From positions 1-64,000 of the forward strand of contig NZ_MJLZ01000001.1 of assembly GCF_003666245.1 (NCBI RefSeq): 64,000 nucleotides of DNA. The letters run 5' to 3'. Each line of letters opens with the position of its first letter. Within the stretch, counting starts at the first letter, position 1. Both the position numbers and the translations under genes were made by a program. The DNA is from Brenneria alni. GTDB taxonomy: Bacteria; Pseudomonadota; Gammaproteobacteria; Enterobacterales; Enterobacteriaceae. The notes below the pieces were generated by a model. It saw only the letters and a list, made by a program, of their open reading frames with translations. It made no database searches and was not told the origin of the DNA. Below are positions 10,461 to 19,667 of the stretch, piece by piece.

Positions 10461-10541
10461 GGCTTCTTCACTTATTGATTAGAATGAAAGCCGCTGTTTC
10501 CCTTGAGTCACAGCGGTAACCTGCGCTATCCGTAGCCTGAG

Positions 10542-11459
10542 TTATTCCTTCGGCAAGATATTGGCATTGATGAGCGTTTGCCTGACCTGTGCTTTCTGGG
10601 CCGCGTTCAAAGGCTGAGTGGGCGGCAGGCAGAAAGTCGAAATATCCAACCCCGCCAATTGCATTGCTTCTTTCACCACATTTACAAATGGGCTGTCGAT
10701 CTGATAGAGCTTCGGCAATTGCAGGATGGTTTTATGCAGCGCCGTCGCCTGTGCCAAATCACCATTGCATACCGACTGATAAAGGTCGACAGACAAAGCT
10801 GGCGCAAAATTGGCACTGGCGGAAATCGCCCCATCTCCGCCCAACAGCAGCGTATTCAGTAAATGGTCATCAAACCCGCAGAACACGCTGAAATCAGGGT
10901 GGGCAGACTTCACGGTGCTGATCATGTCGCGCAGATGGGCGACCGAGTCGATGGTATCTTTAATACCCACAATGTTGGCATGTGCATCGGCAAGGCGTTT
11001 CACCAATTCAGGATGGAGATCCTGCCCGGTCAGTTTCGGGAAGTTATACAAAATCACCGGTAGCGTAACCGCCTGAGCAATGGCTCCGTAGTAACCGAAC
11101 AGATTATCTTCGGTGATTTGCCAGTAATAGGGGTTGATGGCAACCACCGCATCCGCTCCGGCTGATTGCGCATGTTGGCTCAGTGACACCGCTTCCCGGG
11201 TATTGGTGCTGCCGACCCCGATCAGTACAGGAACACGGCCATCCACCAGGCGAACAACCGTTTCGGTCAACTGCATCCGCTCTGCCGCCGACATTTGCGA
11301 AAACTCACCGCCAGTACCGAGGAAAAACAAACCATTCACGCCAGCCGTAATCAAATAATCGATCACGCGCTGCATACCCGCCTCATCCAGCGAGCCATTA
11401 GCGGCAAAGATCGAAGATACCGGAGGAATGATCCCGGAAAATTTTGTGGAAAACCCCAT
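10542..11459 (-). CDS. yjhH: 2-keto-3-deoxy-xylonate aldolase (YjhH/YagE type, DHDPS family)
   Basis: A 305-residue (beta/alpha)8 aldolase of the dihydrodipicolinate synthase family. It is predicted to split 2-keto-3-deoxy-D-xylonate (and possibly 2-keto-3-deoxygluconate) into pyruvate and glycolaldehyde. The Schiff-base lysine sits in NIVGIKDTIDS near residue 170 and the catalytic tyrosine in VILYNFPKLTGQDL near 140. The substrate loop reads FFLGTGGEFSQMS. The sequence runs almost parallel to recalled E. coli YagE. The ATG at 11459 follows AAGGAGACGTTC. It is the first gene of the operon, with a palindromic operator about 100 bases upstream. Confidence 0.9.
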   Translation of the reverse strand: MGFSTKFSGIIPPVSSIFAANGSLDEAGMQRVIDYLITAGVNGLFFLGTGGEFSQMSAAERMQLTETVVRLVDGRVPVLIGVGSTNTREAVSLSQHAQSAGADAVVAINPYYWQITEDNLFGYYGAIAQAVTLPVILYNFPKLTGQDLHPELVKRLADAHANIVGIKDTIDSVAHLRDMISTVKSAHPDFSVFCGFDDHLLNTLLLGGDGAISASANFAPALSVDLYQSVCNGDLAQATALHKTILQLPKLYQIDSPFVNVVKEAMQLAGLDISTFCLPPTQPLNAAQKAQVRQTLINANILPKE

Positions 11460-11560
11460 GAACGTCTCCTTACAACATCAAACACCAGGAAAGAAAGGCC
11501 CTTGTCTTTCGACGACGCCAACCACGACGATTGAGAACCCATTAATAGTTTGTTTTACAT

Positions 11561-11579
11561 TATAGAACCAAGTTCTATA
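11561..11579. promoter_or_regulatory. perfect palindromic operator upstream of yjhH (candidate XynR site)
   Basis: TATAGAACCAAGTTCTATA is a perfect 8-base inverted repeat around CAA, the size and form expected for an IclR-family dimer site. It is 102 bases upstream of the aldolase start and probably overlaps its promoter. It is the only strong palindrome I see in the 353-base gap 11460-11812. Confidence 0.65.
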
Positions 11580-11711
11580 TTACATAACACGAATGCTAGC
11601 ATTACCGTTTATGGCGAGTAAATAACCTGTTTACGGCAGAGTTTAGAAATGGTTTCTGGATCACAAAATCAGTGTCAGAAAATGAAACCCTGAATGAATA
11701 AGGAGGAATTT

Positions 11712-11852
11712 ATGCGAATGAAGGGCAGCGGACGCGTTTTTGGCTTTACCGGCCAAAAAACGGATAGATGGGTATCAATATACAAAAGGCTTTTAAAGCA
11801 GCGACGCCTTTATTACACCAACGTCAGATTAAACGGCTGTGTCTTAAGTTGA
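11712..11852 (+). CDS. possible small ORF, 46 residues, strong ribosome-binding site
   Basis: ATG at 11712 follows a perfect AGGAGG six bases upstream (11701-11706), then 46 open codons to a TGA, encoding a basic peptide beginning [12 protein letters not shown]. It overlaps the deoR 3' end on the opposite strand and the hairpin at 11735-11762, which argues against a real gene. I do not recognise the product. It is listed only because the ribosome-binding site is unusually good. Confidence 0.2.
   Translation: MRMKGSGRVFGFTGQKTDRWVSIYKRLLKQRRLYYTNVRLNGCVLS
11735..11762 (-). terminator. probable terminator of the threonate operon
   Basis: On the minus strand, 51 bases past the deoR stop, CGTTTTTTGGCC pairs with GCCAAAAACG across a short loop (one bulge). 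The stem is AT-rich at its base. It is consistent with a terminator for the kdgT-dtnK-pdxA2-deoR operon. Confidence 0.5.
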
Positions 11853-12628
11853 GCCTGTACTTCTGACGGCAATCCGCCGTCCGTGACAATATCCGTCAGG
11901 TTTGATAGTGGCGTGACGCAAAATAATGAATAAGCGCCGTATTTACTGCTGTCCGCCAGCAAAACCCGGCGGCTGGCATTCAGGCCGAGATCTTGCTTCA
12001 GCCCGGCTTTTTCTTCCGTCGGCGTAGTGATGCCTTTTTCCAGGCTCCAGGAGTTACAGCTAATAAACGCGATATCAGGATAGATGCTGCGCAGTAACCG
12101 CCGACCATGCTCACCAATACACGACTGGCTGCTGTCATCAATCCGTCCACCAATAATTGTGACTTCAATCTGTTTGAATTCGGATAAAAACAAGGCGATT
12201 TGCAGATCGGCTGTGATCACCCGCAACGGCAGATGCGTCAGATTACGCGCCAGCTCCAGCATGGTGGTGCCCGCATCCAGCACCACCGAGCTTCCCGGTT
12301 GTACCAATGTCACGGCATAACGGGCGATGGCTTGCTTTTCCGGCAAGTTACGTTGAAGTTTTTCGTTGGTGGTCGGCTGGGCGGGAATAAACCGATTAAG
12401 CGTAACGCCGCCGTGGCTGCGGCTGATAACGCCCTGCTCATCCAGCTTGATCAGATCACGGCGAATCGTCGCCGGGGAAGCATCAATGACAGTAACAAGT
12501 TCATCCACCGTCACCAGATTGTGGCTTTTCAGATAATCCATAATCTGATCCAGACGGCTTTGCCCTTTCACTTTATCTCCGCTCAAGCGGAAAGCATCAC
12601 TGAATGTTTGCCCCACGACGATATCCAT
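11813..12628 (-). CDS. DeoR-family transcriptional regulator
   Basis: A 271-residue DeoR-type repressor. The N-terminal helix-turn-helix spans about residues 22-75 ([21 protein letters not shown], then the family hallmark RSHGGV). It is followed by a sugar-phosphate-binding domain with [16 protein letters not shown] and VTIIGGRI. It is the last gene of the D-threonate-type operon, 45 bases behind pdxA2, and most likely represses that operon in response to a phosphorylated intermediate. The palindrome at 15901-15916 upstream of the first gene is a candidate binding site. The ATG at 12628 has little Shine-Dalgarno; a later start is possible but would cut into the DNA-binding region. Confidence 0.85.
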   Translation of the reverse strand: MDIVVGQTFSDAFRLSGDKVKGQSRLDQIMDYLKSHNLVTVDELVTVIDASPATIRRDLIKLDEQGVISRSHGGVTLNRFIPAQPTTNEKLQRNLPEKQAIARYAVTLVQPGSSVVLDAGTTMLELARNLTHLPLRVITADLQIALFLSEFKQIEVTIIGGRIDDSSQSCIGEHGRRLLRSIYPDIAFISCNSWSLEKGITTPTEEKAGLKQDLGLNASRRVLLADSSKYGAYSLFCVTPLSNLTDIVTDGGLPSEVQAQLKTQPFNLTLV

Positions 12629-12673
12629 TTATTTAATCAAGACGCCGGTTAACCGTGAAAAATCATGCCGATA

Positions 12674-13657
12674 TTAAGCGAGTTGCATGGCTAACCGGAT
12701 TGAGATCGCCATGCTCTCAGACTTCGCTTTTCCTGTCCAGGCAATATCAAACGCCGTGCCATGATCGGCAGAAGTACGAATAAAAGGCAATCCGGCGGTA
12801 ATATTGACTCCATCATAAAAGCCCAGCAGTTTCAGGGGGATATGCCCCTGATCGTGATACATGGCCACCACCATATCATAGTGCCCTTCATACGCCTGCA
12901 AGTAGACGGTATCTGGCGGGCATGGGCCGTACACCTCAATCCCTTTGGCCTTCATCGCCTCAATCGCGGGGCTGACGATGTTGATTTCTTCATCCCCAAA
13001 CAGACCATTTTCTCCCGCGTGTGGATTCACCCCGGCCACGGCAATGCGTGGATGGGTAAAGCCGACCCGTTTGAGAAAAGTATCGGCCATCGCAATCACC
13101 GTTTCGACACGTTCACGGCTCAGGGTATCGAGAAACTTACGCAGCGCAATGTGCGTCGAGACATGTATGACTTTCAGCTTATCGGTATACAGCACCATAG
13201 CGAAATCGCGGCTGTGGGTGAGTTTCGCCAGCAGTTCCGTATGCCCTGGATAATGATGCCCCGCCAGATAGAGCGCTTCTTTATTTAACGGCGCGGTAGC
13301 AATGGCATGAACCTCTTTCGCCATCGCCAGTTCTGTGGCGCGTTTAACGCAACGGTAAGCCAGGTCGCCCGCCTGGGCCTGCACTTTCCCCGGCGTCAGC
13401 GCCTCGGGATTTTCCAGCGGTTCATCAATGACATTGATGACACCAGGTGCAAAACATGCCTGCGAAACCCGTTGAATGGGTTTCAGTTCAACATTGGCCG
13501 TAACCCCTAAAGACTGAACACGACGTAACGTTTGCAGACAGCCCACCACCACCGCTGGCGCCCCCGACAATTCTCCATCAGACAAGGCATTAATAATAAT
13601 TTCCGGCCCGATGCCCGCCGGATCGCCCATGGTGACTGCGATCGTATTATTTGCCAC
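12674..13657 (-). CDS. pdxA2: 4-phospho-D-threonate 3-dehydrogenase (PdxA2)
   Basis: A PdxA-family NAD-dependent dehydrogenase. PdxA2 enzymes oxidise 4-phospho-D-threonate (or erythronate), which then decarboxylates to dihydroxyacetone phosphate. The N-terminus MANNTIAVTMGDPAGIGPE and the metal-binding histidines in GHTELLAKLTH, HVSTHIALR and YHDQGHIPLKL are family features. I chose the GTG at 13657 (327 residues, close to E. coli PdxA at 329) because GAGGAG lies just upstream; a longer frame reaches 13711 but adds an unrelated N-terminus. It overlaps the dtnK end by 11 bases. Pairing with a DUF1537 kinase favours PdxA2 over the vitamin B6 enzyme PdxA. Confidence 0.88.
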   Translation of the reverse strand: MANNTIAVTMGDPAGIGPEIIINALSDGELSGAPAVVVGCLQTLRRVQSLGVTANVELKPIQRVSQACFAPGVINVIDEPLENPEALTPGKVQAQAGDLAYRCVKRATELAMAKEVHAIATAPLNKEALYLAGHHYPGHTELLAKLTHSRDFAMVLYTDKLKVIHVSTHIALRKFLDTLSRERVETVIAMADTFLKRVGFTHPRIAVAGVNPHAGENGLFGDEEINIVSPAIEAMKAKGIEVYGPCPPDTVYLQAYEGHYDMVVAMYHDQGHIPLKLLGFYDGVNITAGLPFIRTSADHGTAFDIAWTGKAKSESMAISIRLAMQLA

Positions 13658-14921
13658 TGTACATCTCCTCAATAAAATAAAGTGCATCCCGGAGCGTTGA
13701 CTCTCCGCCAAATCCGCCTGCTTTGGTAATCACCGGTAGATCGTCTATCTCACTGTTAACGAAGGTTCCACATGGCACACAGGGGGCAACTTCACTGGTG
13801 ATACGATACCCTTCCGCTCCCAGCGCTCTGGCGACGGCGATGGCGATATCGCCGCCGGTAAGGAACAAACCGCCAATCTGCGACTGATTAACGATTGCCA
13901 GCGTAATCGCGCCTAACGCATTGCTGATACTGTCGCCCAATTGCTGACGGCTCAGTTGATACTTTTCGCACAGCGTATCTATCATCTGACGGGCATCGGC
14001 GTGACGGCTGGTGCGCAGCACACAGTGTTGTCGGGCCTGAAGTAACGTCACCGCCTGACGCGTAACGATATCCTGCGCATTCTGGCTATCCGCCTGAAGC
14101 AATGCTTCAACGTCAACATCGACGATGCCCAGCAATTTCGCCTCAGCGGCAAACGCGATCTGCCGCCGCGTCGCATCGCTCATTGAGCCGGCGACGACTA
14201 ACACTGGCAGCCGCTGTTCGCTATTTAAATAACAGTTGGAAGGAAGCGCATTAGCCAGACCGGCGGCGCCGACCAATAAAAACCGTGCGGTGATTTGCGT
14301 TATCGCCTGAGCCAGCCGAACCAGATCGCTATCATGCTCGGCATCAACCACCACAATACACGGCCCCTGACGGCTCAATTTCTGTAACGCCGCCGCCAGG
14401 TTATCAGAGCGAACAACCGACAGAGCCAGTTCGTGAATGGGATATTCCGTTTGTAATCCGATCAACGTCTTAATATGTGAGGAAACAACTGGCGTTTTGG
14501 GATCGCTGGCAAATTCCGTCTCCGCCAGCGGGACGCCATGCACCACACATTGTCCGTGCAACGTGACACGCCCGGCGGCAGGAATTGCCGCTGCGACGAT
14601 GGCGATCTGCGCATCACTGACCGCTATGGCCGCACCTATTTCCGCCCCTACATTGCCGCGAAAAGTTGAATCAATTTTTTTATAAATCAGCGGCGATTCA
14701 TTGCTTCCTGAGTAATAGGGCAACAACGCGTCTCTTACTTTGTCCGCCGCCTGTTTGGCGGTTAATGCCCGACTCTCAGTATTTATCACCAGCACCTCGG
14801 CCCGGCTCGGCGCTTTTCTCTGTGCGTCGAACACAACTTCGGTACGCGCTCCTTTTTTGGCCAGTTGTACGCCGGTATCGTTCGCCCCGGTAAAATCATC
14901 GGCTATCACCACCATTTTCAT
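13647..14921 (-). CDS. dtnK: D-threonate kinase (DUF1537 four-carbon acid sugar kinase)
   Basis: A 424-residue kinase of the DUF1537 family that phosphorylates D-threonate or D-erythronate at the 4-position with ATP. The N-terminal domain begins MKMVVIADDFTGANDTG, the family hallmark. The C-terminal nucleotide-binding part has LFLTGGDIAIAVARALG and PCGTF. I chose the ATG at 14921, which has GGAGG just upstream and overlaps the permease stop as ATGA (14918-14921), indicating translational coupling. A longer frame to 14981 has no family support. Together with pdxA2 it defines the pathway. Whether D-threonate, L-threonate or D-erythronate is the true substrate cannot be read from the sequence. 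Confidence 0.88.
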   Translation of the reverse strand: MKMVVIADDFTGANDTGVQLAKKGARTEVVFDAQRKAPSRAEVLVINTESRALTAKQAADKVRDALLPYYSGSNESPLIYKKIDSTFRGNVGAEIGAAIAVSDAQIAIVAAAIPAAGRVTLHGQCVVHGVPLAETEFASDPKTPVVSSHIKTLIGLQTEYPIHELALSVVRSDNLAAALQKLSRQGPCIVVVDAEHDSDLVRLAQAITQITARFLLVGAAGLANALPSNCYLNSEQRLPVLVVAGSMSDATRRQIAFAAEAKLLGIVDVDVEALLQADSQNAQDIVTRQAVTLLQARQHCVLRTSRHADARQMIDTLCEKYQLSRQQLGDSISNALGAITLAIVNQSQIGGLFLTGGDIAIAVARALGAEGYRITSEVAPCVPCGTFVNSEIDDLPVITKAGGFGGESTLRDALYFIEEMYSGK

Positions 14922-15886
14922 ATTTTGTCCTCCCCACCCGCCGATTGCGCTTTCAGTTGCCGGTTTCGCTTCGCCACCCATGACGTCAGCATCGGCGTTA
15001 ATAATGCAGTGACAATGACCGAGGTCGCGACTAACGGTGTGGCAACCGCCACCACCTCAGCCAACGCCGGATCAGCCTGCGCGATTGCCATCGGCGTCGC
15101 CACCGCATTACCCGCAGTGCTGGAAGCTGCCGCGCCGGCAATGCCCGATCCGCCGACCAAGCGATCAACTTTGATGTTAAAGAATCCGCCTACCAGCGTC
15201 GTCAGGCCGCCCAGTAAAATGCCCGCAATACCGCCCTTAATCAGCATACTCAAATCAATACTTGCCCCCAGCGCGAAAGCAAAAAACGGGATCAATAGCG
15301 GGCCGCCCCTGGTGAGAAACTCCCGCATCTGTACGTCAAGATTGCCCAGCAACATGCCTATCAGCATCGGGATCAACACTACAACGATAGACATCAGCGG
15401 AATGTTGGCCATGCCTGCCGCCCCCAAAGCAATCATCGTTAGCACCGGTCCGTCACTAAGCGACATCAATGGTGTCGCCCCCACTTCCTCCTCACCGCCA
15501 AATTCACCGGCCAGCGCAGCGTAGAGCCCACCATTGGTATTGCTCATAGCGGCAATAATGGCGACTGACGATAGCCCCCAAAGGCCTTCAGCGCCGAACA
15601 ATCGTTCAACCCCAAAACCCAGCGCGACCGCCACGATAAATTTGGTCAGCGTAATACTGCCCCCGACTAGCAATGCCTTAGGCGCAGCTTTGATATGAAT
15701 CCCCGCCCCCATACATAACAAGAACGCGCCAATCAACGGCGCCGCGCCATTTTTGAACAACGCAGTGGTAAATCCCCCGACATTCAATGCCTGGGGAGCA
15801 AACGTATTCAGCAGGGCGCCCAGGACCAGCGGCACCACCATCATTCCCCCAGGGATTTTTTCTATCGTCGCTTTAATTTTCATCAT
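14918..15886 (-). CDS. KdgT-family permease, probable threonate/erythronate importer
   Basis: A 322-residue inner-membrane protein with about ten hydrophobic segments. It belongs to the 2-keto-3-deoxygluconate permease (KdgT) family: IEKIPGGMMVVPLVLGALLNTF at the N-terminus, NTNGGLYAALAGEFG, LIPFFAFALGASIDL and GIAGAAASSTAGNAVATP all match recalled KdgT blocks. The length agrees with E. coli KdgT (327). It is the first gene of the operon with dtnK and pdxA2, so its substrate is more likely the four-carbon acid sugar than 2-keto-3-deoxygluconate. The operon palindrome lies just upstream of its start. Confidence 0.82.
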   Translation of the reverse strand: MMKIKATIEKIPGGMMVVPLVLGALLNTFAPQALNVGGFTTALFKNGAAPLIGAFLLCMGAGIHIKAAPKALLVGGSITLTKFIVAVALGFGVERLFGAEGLWGLSSVAIIAAMSNTNGGLYAALAGEFGGEEEVGATPLMSLSDGPVLTMIALGAAGMANIPLMSIVVVLIPMLIGMLLGNLDVQMREFLTRGGPLLIPFFAFALGASIDLSMLIKGGIAGILLGGLTTLVGGFFNIKVDRLVGGSGIAGAAASSTAGNAVATPMAIAQADPALAEVVAVATPLVATSVIVTALLTPMLTSWVAKRNRQLKAQSAGGEDKI

Positions 15887-15900
15887 TACCCCGTCAAATA

Positions 15901-15916
15901 TGATTTATTTAAATCA
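15901..15916. promoter_or_regulatory. palindrome upstream of the threonate operon
   Basis: TGATTTATTTAAATCA is a perfect 7-base inverted repeat around TT, 15 bases upstream of the permease start, with a further TGAT...ATCA pair at 15920-15935. It is a good candidate operator for the DeoR-family regulator at the end of the operon. Confidence 0.5.
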
Positions 15917-16162
15917 TGAATGATTATATTAGATCAAAATAAAACAAATGAGAGCCACATCCCAGTATAGAAAATCACCAGAACGATTATTTGATTAAAT
16001 AAATTCAAAATGGAGGGGATACAGACACTGCGTACTCAACGAGTTGGCACCCGTTGACGCTTATATATGAAGGTCTTTTAGTGACTTTCCTCAACACCTT
16101 TATATTGGATATTGCTTCCTACACGGCAACCCGGTGGACATATTTCTGGAGGGGTTCCCCGC

Positions 16163-16525
16163 TTAACGCTGTTGCACAAACTCACGATATTTCACCGCCA
16201 GATCGAGAAAGTCTTCCAGACCGCACAGCGACAGGCTTTCCTCGTCGTAGTAGCTCATGCCCTCTTCCATTTCATCAACCATGAATTCAAGCCGATTTGC
16301 CTGAATCATCACTTCCTCACCGTCCAACAACAGTGTGTATTCATGTCCGACTTTTCGCCACTGACGCTCCGTACCGGCCACCGAGCGGGCCGCGTCTTCC
16401 ACCTCATCCAACACGGCCAGTTGGCCTTTTACTTCTTCATTCAGCCAGTGACCGACCGCTTCATGTCCCATCGACATTCGCACAATGACCTGACCGGTAA
16501 CGTCCCGCAAGAATTCATAGTCCAT
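16163..16525 (-). CDS. yacL: YacL family protein (UPF0231)
   Basis: A 120-residue acidic cytoplasmic protein, the same length as E. coli YacL and with the same start ([19 protein letters not shown]). Its function is not established. In E. coli it lies directly downstream of acnB, as here (214 bases behind acnB, same strand). No catalytic motif is visible. The identification is by overall similarity and position. Confidence 0.93.
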   Translation of the reverse strand: MDYEFLRDVTGQVIVRMSMGHEAVGHWLNEEVKGQLAVLDEVEDAARSVAGTERQWRKVGHEYTLLLDGEEVMIQANRLEFMVDEMEEGMSYYDEESLSLCGLEDFLDLAVKYREFVQQR

Positions 16526-16687
16526 GATGCCATCCTCAGTGATATTGCTTGTCTTTCAGTGTAACGGCCCGTCTGCACTGCCACAGTGATAGCTCGCATA
16601 ATTGGAACAAAAAAGGTCTTGCCGATCTAATGTAGGCCGTGTCAGCCTGATTTATTTCCTCAACTCTGACACGTTTTTATACGAGAA

Positions 16688-16707
16688 AGGAGGCCTGATA
16701 GCCTCCT
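16688..16707 (-). terminator. hairpin after acnB
   Basis: AGGAGGC (16688-16694) and GCCTCCT (16701-16707) form a perfect 7-base stem with a six-base loop, 33 bases past the acnB stop. On the minus strand it is followed by TTCTCG, a weak T-run. Partial read-through into yacL is possible. Confidence 0.55.
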
Positions 16708-16739
16708 CTCCTGCCAGCCAAGAGACAAACTACGATGAT

Positions 16740-19337
16740 TTAAACCGTCGTCTGGAAAATCACGCCATCCGCTTTCTCGGTATACTGATCCAAATGGTCG
16801 AAGTTCAGATAGCGGTAGGTATCCAGCGCGGTTTTATCCACCTGATCCATGTAGCTCTGGTATTCATCCGGCGTCGGCAGACGGCCGAGCAGTGAAGCCA
16901 CCGCCGCCAGTTCCGCAGAAGCCAGATAGACGTTGGCCCCCGTGCCTAAACGGTTCGGGAAATTACGTGTAGAGGTTGACACCACCGTCGCCCCGTCGGC
17001 CACACGCGCCTGGTTCCCCATACACAGAGAGCAACCGGGGATCTCAATACGCGCCCCACTTTTACCAAACACGCTGTAGTAACCTTCTTCGGTCAACTGC
17101 GCGGCATCCATTTTGGTCGGCGGCGCCACCCACAGACGGGTCGGCAGTTGGCCTTTATGACTATCCAGCAGTTTACCGGCGGCCCGGAAATGACCGATAT
17201 TGGTCATACAGGAACCAATGAATACCTCATCGATTTTTTCTCCCTGTACGTCTGACAGCCAGCGGGCATCATCGGGATCGTTCGGCGCACAGAGGATCGG
17301 CTCTTTGATTTCAGCCAGATCGATGTCGATAACCGCGGCATACTCCGCATCGGCATCGGCCTCCAGCAGTTGCGGATCGGCCAGCCATTTTTGCATACCC
17401 TGAATACGGCGCTCCAGCGTACGACGATCGCCGTAACCTTCCGAGATCATCCACTTCAGCAGCACGATATTGGAATTCAGGTATTCAATAATCGGGGCTT
17501 TATCCAGCTTAATGGTACATCCGGCGGCAGAACGCTCCGCCGACGCATCGGTCAGTTCGAATGCCTGCTCTACTTTCAAATCCGGCAGCCCTTCGATTTC
17601 CAGAATACGACCGGAGAAAATATTCTTTTTGCCTTTCTTCTCAACGGTCAACAACCCTTGTTTAATCGCATACAGCGGGATGGCGTGCACCAGATCGCGC
17701 AGCGTGATACCCGGTTGCATTTTGCCTTTAAAACGCACCAGCACAGACTCCGGCATATCCAGCGGCATCACCCCCGTGGCGGCGGCAAACGCCACCAGCC
17801 CGGAACCCGCCGGGAAAGAAATACCGATCGGGAAACGGGTATGGGAATCGCCGCCGGTGCCGACGGTATCCGGCAGCAGCATACGGTTGAGCCAGGAGTG
17901 GATCACGCCATCGCCCGGACGCAGCGACACCCCGCCACGATTCATAATGAAGTCGGGCAGCGTATGGTGCGTGGTCACATCCACCGGCTTCGGATAGGCG
18001 GCGGTGTGGCAGAACGATTGCATCACCAGATCGGCGGAGAAGCCAAGACAGGCCAGATCTTTCAATTCATCACGGGTCATCGGCCCGGTGGTATCCTGAG
18101 AGCCGACCGAGGTCATCTTCGGCTCGCAATACTCGTCAGGACGAATACCGGCAACGCCGCAGGCGCGCCCCACCATTTTCTGCGCCAGCGAGAAGCCTTT
18201 ACTGCTGGCTTCCACCAACCTGGCGATACGGAACACGGAGCTTGGCGGCAATCCCAGTGATTCACGCGCTTTTGACGTCAGACCACGGCCAATAATCAGC
18301 GGAATACGGCCACCGGCGCGCACCTCATCCAGCAAAACATCGGTTTTAAGCGCAAAGGTTGCCAGCACATCACCGGTATCATGGCGACGGATCTCTCCCT
18401 TATACGGGTAGATATCAATCACATCCCCCATGTTCAGGTCGTTTACCTCCACCTCGATCGGCAGCGCACCGGCGTCTTCCATCGTATTGAAAAAGATAGG
18501 GGCGATTTTCCCGCCCAACACCACACCGCCGCCGCGTTTATTCGGCACATGGGGAATGTCGTCGCCCATAAACCACAGCACGGAGTTGGTGGCGGACTTA
18601 CGGGAAGAACCGGTTCCGACCACATCACCGACATAGGCCAGCGGGAAACCTTTCTTATTCAGTTCTTCAATCTGTTTGATCGGCCCGACCACGCCGGGCT
18701 GGTCGGGATCAATCCCTTCACGGGCGTTTTTCAGCATAGCCAGGGCATGTAGCGGAATATCCGGGCGCGACCAGGCATCAGGCGCGGGAGACAGGTCATC
18801 GGTGTTGGTTTCACCGGTCACCTTGAAGACGGTGACGGTAATTTTTTCCGCCAGTTCAGGGCGGGACAGGAACCACTCGGCATCCGCCCAGGATTGAATA
18901 ACCTGTCTGGCGTAGGTATTCCCCGCTTTCGCCTTTTCTTCCACATCGTAAAAGTTATCAAACATCAGCAGCGTGTGTGACAGCGCTTTTGCCGCAATCG
19001 GCGCTAATACGTCGCTGTCCAGCGCGTCAATCAGCGGATGAATATTGTAACCGCCCTGCATGGTGCCAAGCAGTTCAACCGCTTTTTCAGGACTGATCAG
19101 CGGGGAAGAGGCCTCACCTTTGGCGATTGCCGCCAGAAAACCGGCCTTAACGTAGGCGGCTTCATCAACGCCAGGGGGAACACGGTTAATCAGCAGATCC
19201 AGCAAAACGTCTTCTTCACCGGCAGGCGGATGTTTTAATGATTCAACCAGCGCCGCCATTTGCGTGGCATCTAACGGCTTTGGAACAATCCCCTGCGCAG
19301 CCCGCTCGGCTACGTGCTTACGATATTCTTCTAGCAC
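16740..19337 (-). CDS. acnB: aconitate hydratase B
   Basis: The main TCA-cycle aconitase, converting citrate to isocitrate and also acting on 2-methylisocitrate, with a [4Fe-4S] cluster. I start it at GTG 19337 (865 residues, exactly the E. coli length, [16 protein letters not shown]) because GAGGAG lies eight bases upstream; the longer frame to 19403 is not supported. Cluster cysteines lie in [12 protein letters not shown] near 710 and [15 protein letters not shown] near 770. The N-terminal HEAT-like domain (1-160) is intact. It is single-copy and followed by yacL as in E. coli. Confidence 0.97.
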   Translation of the reverse strand: MLEEYRKHVAERAAQGIVPKPLDATQMAALVESLKHPPAGEEDVLLDLLINRVPPGVDEAAYVKAGFLAAIAKGEASSPLISPEKAVELLGTMQGGYNIHPLIDALDSDVLAPIAAKALSHTLLMFDNFYDVEEKAKAGNTYARQVIQSWADAEWFLSRPELAEKITVTVFKVTGETNTDDLSPAPDAWSRPDIPLHALAMLKNAREGIDPDQPGVVGPIKQIEELNKKGFPLAYVGDVVGTGSSRKSATNSVLWFMGDDIPHVPNKRGGGVVLGGKIAPIFFNTMEDAGALPIEVEVNDLNMGDVIDIYPYKGEIRRHDTGDVLATFALKTDVLLDEVRAGGRIPLIIGRGLTSKARESLGLPPSSVFRIARLVEASSKGFSLAQKMVGRACGVAGIRPDEYCEPKMTSVGSQDTTGPMTRDELKDLACLGFSADLVMQSFCHTAAYPKPVDVTTHHTLPDFIMNRGGVSLRPGDGVIHSWLNRMLLPDTVGTGGDSHTRFPIGISFPAGSGLVAFAAATGVMPLDMPESVLVRFKGKMQPGITLRDLVHAIPLYAIKQGLLTVEKKGKKNIFSGRILEIEGLPDLKVEQAFELTDASAERSAAGCTIKLDKAPIIEYLNSNIVLLKWMISEGYGDRRTLERRIQGMQKWLADPQLLEADADAEYAAVIDIDLAEIKEPILCAPNDPDDARWLSDVQGEKIDEVFIGSCMTNIGHFRAAGKLLDSHKGQLPTRLWVAPPTKMDAAQLTEEGYYSVFGKSGARIEIPGCSLCMGNQARVADGATVVSTSTRNFPNRLGTGANVYLASAELAAVASLLGRLPTPDEYQSYMDQVDKTALDTYRYLNFDHLDQYTEKADGVIFQTTV

Positions 19338-19667
19338 GACTTTCTCCTCGCTCTCATTGTCTTTGTTATGCCCGACGCTCTTGTTCCTGATGATGATTTC
19401 CATGCCGATGTGTCAGCATATGGATGTAAGGTAAGAGAGTGCCCGGTACAGCGCCGTCAGCATATCAGAATTTGCAGCACCTGTTAATTCGTTTACAAAG
19501 TGGCAACATCAAGAGATCGTTTCTTTCACTTCATTGGTGAACGCGTATCCCATTCATCGCGGTCACTGGCATTTTACGACGATGAAGCGGCGCGTTATCA
19601 GCAATGCGGCATTGTCCGGGGACATAATGTCTGCGGCAACGCGCCGACATGTTCAGAGCGCGGCCCG
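19338..19667. other. intergenic region upstream of acnB, nothing recognised
   Basis: This 330-base gap separates the acnB start from the end of the nine-gene operon. It must contain the acnB promoter. I see no gene, no strong palindrome and no clear terminator for the upstream operon. An open frame across it on the plus strand runs into the deacylase gene and looks like a shadow. Confidence 0.5.

Noticed and set aside
13658-13711. N-terminal extension of pdxA2 to 13711
   Set aside because: It adds residues absent from the family and overlaps dtnK more deeply; the GTG at 13657 has a good ribosome-binding site.
19338-19403. 22-residue extension of AcnB
   Set aside because: The GTG at 19337 gives exactly the E. 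coli length and has GAGGAG upstream.
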